Below, one piece after another: positions 58,921 to 64,000 of a stretch of DNA of 64,000 nt; position 1 is the stretch's first letter, and the number at the start of each line of letters is the position of its first letter. The notes beneath the pieces are model-generated. The model was not told where the DNA came from. It did not search any database and saw nothing but the letters and a program-made list of their open reading frames with translations. The position numbers and the translations under genes were made by a program. The stretch comes from Kryptolebias marmoratus. Lineage: Eukaryota; Chordata; Actinopteri; Cyprinodontiformes; Rivulidae. Location of the stretch: positions 20,611,022 through 20,675,021 of the forward strand of contig NC_051449.1 of NCBI RefSeq assembly GCF_001649575.2. Reading direction: 5' to 3'.

Positions 58921-60309
58921 GAAGCAAGATACATTTTGAATTTTTGGTGTTTCTGTCTACTTCTGGAGAGATTACTGCCGGTTTACTGCCAAATAAGAAG
59001 GGGGAAAAAATATTGTTTGGATTTTGTCTCTTTTTACTGTTTCCAGTGCTTAAAGTGGGTTCGGTACACTTAGTGTACCATTTTCCTCCTTAGTGTACCA
59101 TCCATTTTTAGAGTGTACCGCCACATCTCATAAACCTGCTGGTACTCAATGTCAGGGTCACCAGATGTAAGCCACGGGCGATTCATTCACCCAGAGGACA
59201 TCGGTTAAAAACAGGAAGTCGTGACTTGCTCTGCACTTCTTCTGATTGGGTCAAATATGAAGGATCAGGCGACACATGACTCAAAAGGATCGATGATTGG
59301 TTAGAAGCTGGTGGTTGAATCTGATCCATGGTACTGATGACTGTAATATAGTCTGTGCACGGAGAGGTGCATCATTTATGTAAATAAACCGTAAATCTGT
59401 TGTTAACTGAAGTCTTGGCCAAAAAAGATAGGATTGTTTGACACGAGAGTACTTAGTCTCTGTGCAATGCTCCCATCTTCTTTTGAGTTAAACAATCCCT
59501 GTGCTTTGACTTGCAGAGAAAGAAACTTCTGATGTTTTTGCTAAGAAAAACATTTTAGATTAAACTACAACATTCCTTTGAAACTTTTAGGTGCCTAAAT
59601 ATTATTGCTTGTCAGACAATTAATTGTTTAATTTCACTGCCAATCAACAATCACTAGCGTTTTACAGAAAAACTTCAATAAATATGGACTGAATGGGGCG
59701 TCAAATGATCTATTTTCAGTCCCTTTGGCTGTTTCTGTTGGTAAATAAACACACGTGGTAGTTGGCAGCCATTTCCAAATTTTGATTACACATTTTCAAG
59801 TACACATTAACCATCAATTAGATAAAAAATGTGCAGATTTTGTTCGAACTTTATAACTTTGACTGGTCTTCATTGCAATGAGTACCTTTAATGTTCCAAC
59901 TATTTCAATTTTTATCTATGTTGCTAAGAAGAAGTTCATACAAAATATCTTAAATACCACAACACTTCATTTTTCTGTCTCAAACTGTTTTCATCCTTCA
60001 GCAAACTGTGAAGCCACCAGCTGATGATCACTGTTCTGTACAAAGTGTAAAAACATACTATGTGGATGCTCTGGTACAGAATACGCTTTCATTTGACCTT
60101 CTTGAAGTTTGTTAATTCAGTTAAATAACTTATAATTTTGCTTCTGTTTCCACTGAAATTCAAAAGGTTTTTTTCCTGAATATCTCTGTTCAATATTGTA
60201 TAAAAGACCATGTTCGTGCAAACATATTCCTCAATATAATACTGTATAAAAGAGTACAGGCCATTATTGAAAAGAGAAAAAAATAATAGAAAATCTTTAA
60301 GATTCAACA

Positions 60310-60311
<2 letters not shown>
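58921..60311. other. Intergenic, with AGTGTACC octamer array
   Basis: At 59063-59119 the octamer AGTGTACC occurs three times at exact 20-bp steps (59072, 59092, 59112), and the first copy faces an inverted copy GGTACACT one base away. No coding sequence recognised nearby. Confidence 0.5.

Positions 60312-60350
<39 letters not shown>
60312..60350. repeat. (TA)n microsatellite
   Basis: About 19 TA units between GACTA and TTCCTTACAG; source of the isoleucine/tyrosine run in the plus frame at 60267-60614. Confidence 0.95.
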
Positions 60351-60352
<2 letters not shown>

Positions 60353-61984
60353 CTTACAGCAGTGGAAATGTGGCGTTTCAGCAGAAAGGTTCAGCAGGTT
60401 TTATTCTGAGCATTCACAAAGTCCATCACCTTACACAACACATTATTTCTTTGGCTTTCATTTAACTCATTCAATGCATCGAGAGGCAGACCCAGGCCAA
60501 AGAATTCAGTCCTATAAATTCCTAAATCACTTGATCTTCTTTGGAGGATTTATGAGGACAGTTTCTCTAGTCAGACCTGTCGTTGACACCGCACACGTCT
60601 TTGATGCTTTATGATCTGTGAAATAGGTCCTGCACAAGTTGGGATTTTCTGATCCCTAACTCTGCTGCCAGGAGATGAAAGGCCCTTATGTGGAGGGTGA
60701 CAGATAGGGACGACACGTGGTTATCAACTCAGTCAGACAGCCAATCAGATTGGCAAACAGTTCAACTGTGACAACGGCCATGACCTGTTCTCCACCACTA
60801 TGTACACTTTCAGTCCTCGCGTTCATTTCCTGTCTGTTTTTGCTTCCACATAATCAAAATGGCAACAACAGGTGCCAGAGACAATATATGATCTCATTTA
60901 TGTAATCAAATACCTCACTGGTTATCATCGCTCACCACTGAAGGCCACAGAGGGACAATAATTTTGCCTGTGTAAAATCTGGACAGATTATACTGAAATT
61001 TTCAGAATTTAACTATTGGATGTTCTTCTACAACTGATTACCTTTTGGAGTTTTACCAGCTCAATATTGCTAGCACATCAATTTTAGCTAACATAAAATT
61101 GCTATAATTCAGTCACTTTTATGGATATTGAGCTAAACTTTGATGTGTGAGTAGCTGAGAGTCATCCTCAAAACATACTTCAAGTGCTAAAGCATTTCAA
61201 AGGGTCTTGGAATATGCTGTGGTATCGTGAATAACGTCATTTATGAGGTTTTATAACTCCATCACTCCTCATCACAAGATAATATTAGTTTAAAACTCTG
61301 GCATGAAAGGCCGTGGGTGATATACATTCCTTCAAGGAAATCTAGGCCTTCAATTTGCCAAAGAATTATATTTGTTGTGGAGTTTCACAACTCTTCATTA
61401 CCTTCCTACTGACAACCCACTTCGTTATGAAACCCTTGTCTTTACAAGACAAATGTGAAGCGCCAAATTTAATATTTTGTTTCAGCACAAAGTATAAGAG
61501 CTGAAAACCAGACATACGACTGGTTTTGATGTTTCCACAAAGTGAGATTTATTTATTTAGAGCAGGCTTCATCAACAGAGCCTTTCTGCAAGAACGAGGC
61601 AGAGGACACCCAACCTAGATCTGTCTGACTCTGATGAGGAGTCAGACAGAAAATATAATGATGGAGTTCTGTGTAAAAATAAAAACAAAACAAAATACAA
61701 GGAAACAAAATAAACCACAAAGAGAAAAGTACATCATTCTGGCTGGTGCATCAAATGGTGTCCAATTTACGCAGCATGAGCATGAAATATGCAGAATAAA
61801 AACAAAACAAAACAAAAAAAAGCACAAGAAAATGTTTGACCAGTGTCATTTTATAAATCCTGCAGATGAAAAAACAAACTCCCACTGTGCATACACATTT
61901 GTAAGGAAGGAGGGTACCTCCCCCGGGGAGAGAGTGTGCTGCATGCTCTGCGTGGTGCAAAAGGATCCTTTTTAAAAATTTATT
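60351..61984. other. Intergenic, no gene seen
   Basis: Frames at 60717-60905 and 61634-61975 lack motifs. 61200-61420 is unique-looking with ATAACGTCATTTATGAGG (homeodomain/CRE-like) but nothing decisive. Confidence 0.35.
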
Positions 61985-62200
61985 AAATAACTAGAAACAC
62001 TCGGAGAGCGCAAACCTCCACCAAGGCAATAAGGTCATTAAAAAATTGTACTATCTGGACTGCGATCCAGATCACGATCAAAGTGTAACCACTTGTTTTT
62101 TTGAGACAACTTCAACATTTCCTGTAAATGTCATCAAAATGTATAATCTTGCTTACAAACAAACACTACCGAAAACACAACCTCCTTGGCGAGGTAAAAA
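61985..62200. repeat. Degraded dispersed repeat common in fish
   Basis: AACTAGAAACACTCGGAGAG, CGCAAACCTCCACCAAGGCA, GACTGCGATCCAGATCACGA and AACCTCCTTGGCGAGGTAAA are the hallmark words of a repeat widely seen in fish genomes, opening with GAGAGCGCAACCTCCGCCAA and ending CCTTGGCGGAGGTAA. The terminal words are inverted relative to each other. Confidence 0.6.
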
Positions 62201-62939
62201 AAGGAGGATGCAGTGATGATCAGTGACACTCAAAATGACCTTATTGATTTAGAAAACCTATCCTGAATGAGATCTCATCCCGGATACGGTCAGATGTTAT
62301 TCATGCAGTCTGTAGCTTATTTGTGAAGACCGACAGCTCACTGTAAGAAAACATTTTTTCTCCTTCTCTCAGTGACTTTTGCCTGACGTGTTATTAGTTT
62401 CAATCTACAGGAATCCAATATAAAAACCAGAAAAGATTTAAAAATGTAGTTACAATTCTATATGAAGAACATTTTCTTTCTCTTCATTATTTTATTAGAT
62501 TAATTTTCTTCTCTTGTGCTTCTTGTGGTATTGTTTTCTCACTATCGACACCTACTGTTCAGGGGATGAACTGCATCAGTGCTGGTAGGCTATGTACAGC
62601 AACAAGCTGAAAATGGGCTCTATCCTGATCATGTTAATTAATATTCCAGAAACAAAAGCTTAACTTGTGTTTTATTATTTACAATGCAGAAATTACATTT
62701 ACAGCTCACTCCTGAATGAGTGAAAGCGTGCTGCTGACAGCTTTATTAATTTTGCACCAGGCCTCATTTTTATGTATTGTTTATTAATTGTGTGGCAAGT
62801 TTTATGAAAGTGTTTTGTAGCAGCCCCTTTTTTATTGAGTAGTAAATAATTAGTCTCAATAACTGACATTAGATAATTCCTTTTATTTTGGTGTTGCATT
62901 GCATGTGAATGTGTTGAACTGCAGCTGAATCATATCAAA
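62201..62939. other. Intergenic, no gene seen
   Basis: AT-rich spacer; the minus frame at 62699-62899 has no motif. Confidence 0.4.
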
Positions 62940-63090
62940 ACAGTTTTTGCTACCTTTTACAAACCGAATCACTGGTAGCGTATCAAGATATGCATCAGCC
63001 ACCGACCAGAGATGGACAACCTTAGTTTATACCCTATCCACAATTCCCCACTTCAAAAAAAGTCTGAACTGTCCCTTTTATGTAACAGTT
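62940..63090. mobile_element. Terminal fragment related to the TTAA-type repeats
   Basis: CCACCGACCAGAGATGGACA, then CCCCACTTCAAAAAAAGTCT and GAACTGTCCCTTTTATGTAA. Read on the minus strand it starts AAAAGGGACAGTTCAGAC and continues GAAGTGGGG, which parallels the outer ends of the TTAA elements. Confidence 0.45.
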
Positions 63091-63189
63091 CGAAAATATC
63101 TGACCTTCAGTTTAATCAATTGCAAGTGAAATCAGATTTTACGAAGCTTTCATTCATCTGAATTCTGTGGATGTGATTTGCTGGAAATA

Positions 63190-63720
63190 AAAATAAGTTA
63201 GAGCGCAGCTTTAAACCCCCACAACTTCTAGGATTCAGCAGATTTGTCTCAATTTGCCCATCAAAGTCCTCTGAGCATCTTGTGATCCTATTAGTGGAAG
63301 TCTCTAGGTGAATATGACTTCATTGAGCTGCGGACAGGCAGATCTGACAGCTGAGCGTGCGAAGGGGAGGCTGAATACCTGAAGGGGCTGGGGGTGAGAA
63401 TGGGGGGACGAGGGGGAGTTTTTAAAAGACACCTGAATTGAGAGTAATGAATGCAGAGAGGAGCACAGACATCTCTTTCATCTTTAGGCAGGCTTGAATC
63501 ACTCTTTCATCATTGTGTGAAAATATGTGCATGCTCATTGCACGTACACATTTACCTGCAGGGGAGGAAGACACGTTTCACTTTCAAAGAATATCCCACT
63601 TTTCCTCCTGCTTTTCAGGTCCGGCTGTGTTTGGCAGCAGACCGAGGAGTGATTAAAGACACAAAACACACCCACTGCGAGGAGCGAGCAGGTGACAATT
63701 ATTTACCCTGAAATTAGCCT
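63190..63720. promoter_or_regulatory. Candidate conserved non-coding element with G-quadruplex motif
   Basis: Unique-looking and GC-richer than the desert. It contains four G-runs (63384-63387, 63390-63394, 63402-63407, 63412-63416) with loops of 2, 7 and 4 nt, a canonical quadruplex pattern, plus ACATTTACCTGCAGG and GAGTGATTAAAGACAC. The plus frame 63451-63711 has no protein motif. Confidence 0.35.
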
Positions 63721-64000
63721 TGTTGTTGTGTCTGATGAATGTGTGTGAAAATTAAAAGTGAAAGCTCAGAGTGCAGACTTACAGCACAGCAAAACAAGGG
63801 CACAGGGCTGTTTGAAGAGTCCCTCGTAAGGGTGACAAACCACAGTTTCTAGTAGGTTTTAAAAGCTAAAAATATTCAAAGGTCAAGAGGTTTTATTCTG
63901 TGATTTCTTTCGGTCTGTTGTCATAGTTTAAGTCAAGTCTCATCAAGTCAATTGTGTTTTTTATGAGTCAGGCTGGCAGAGTAACTCGAAGATGGAAAGA
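63721..64000. other. Intergenic, no gene seen
   Basis: No frame or repeat recognised up to the window edge. Confidence 0.4.

Overview
The window is teleost fish nuclear DNA. The evidence is two recognisable vertebrate genes with spliced exons and a heavy load of repeats typical of ray-finned fish: Tc1-like transposons, a fish-wide SINE ending in GGAT repeats, an L2-type LINE, a Penelope-like GIY-YIG relic, hAT-type elements and a TTAA-flanked element with long inverted repeats. The sequence is AT-rich, and no bacterial-style gene organisation is present.

Layout. From 1 to about 5.2 kb lies the 5' end of a NOS1AP (CAPON) gene on the minus strand. Exon 1 (4814-4918) and exon 2 (4189-4260) are in the window, and the rest of the gene runs off the left edge. 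Its promoter is a small CpG-rich block at about 4.82-5.20 kb with an NF-Y (CCAAT) box. From 5.2 to 23.9 kb I see no protein gene, only transposon debris: a Penelope relic, a SINE, Tc1 pieces, TTAA elements, a LINE of about 1.8 kb with frameshifts, and a deleted Tc1 element. At 23.9-25.4 kb is a complete compact five-exon gene on the minus strand for a 175-residue R4-type RGS protein, closest to RGS5/RGS4/RGS16, with a TATA-like box, a CRE-like box, an AU-rich 3'UTR and a poly(A) signal. From 25.5 to 64 kb there is no convincing gene. This is a gene desert with more transposons, a probable solo LTR, two TA-repeat blocks and a third shorter one, an ATT/AAT perfect inverted repeat, and several blocks that read like conserved non-coding elements rich in homeodomain motifs. 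One mRNA-like 3' end with an unrecognised reading frame lies at 56.8-57.26 kb.

How the genes may fit together. NOS1AP recruits neuronal nitric oxide synthase. RGS proteins starting Met-Cys are known substrates of the oxygen- and nitric-oxide-dependent Cys N-degron pathway and damp Gi/Gq signalling. In human, NOS1AP, RGS4 and RGS5 share chromosome 1q23, so the linkage here looks ancestral although the relative orientations differ. In human the same region continues towards PBX1, a developmental gene with a desert. That would explain the desert with candidate regulatory elements on the right, but PBX1 is not in this window, so this is inference.

I did not find a clearly new multi-gene system. 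The most unusual observations are the TTAA element family with an outward-facing consensus splice donor in its ends, the W-to-Y change in the RGS core, and AGTGTACC octamers spaced exactly 20 bp apart.
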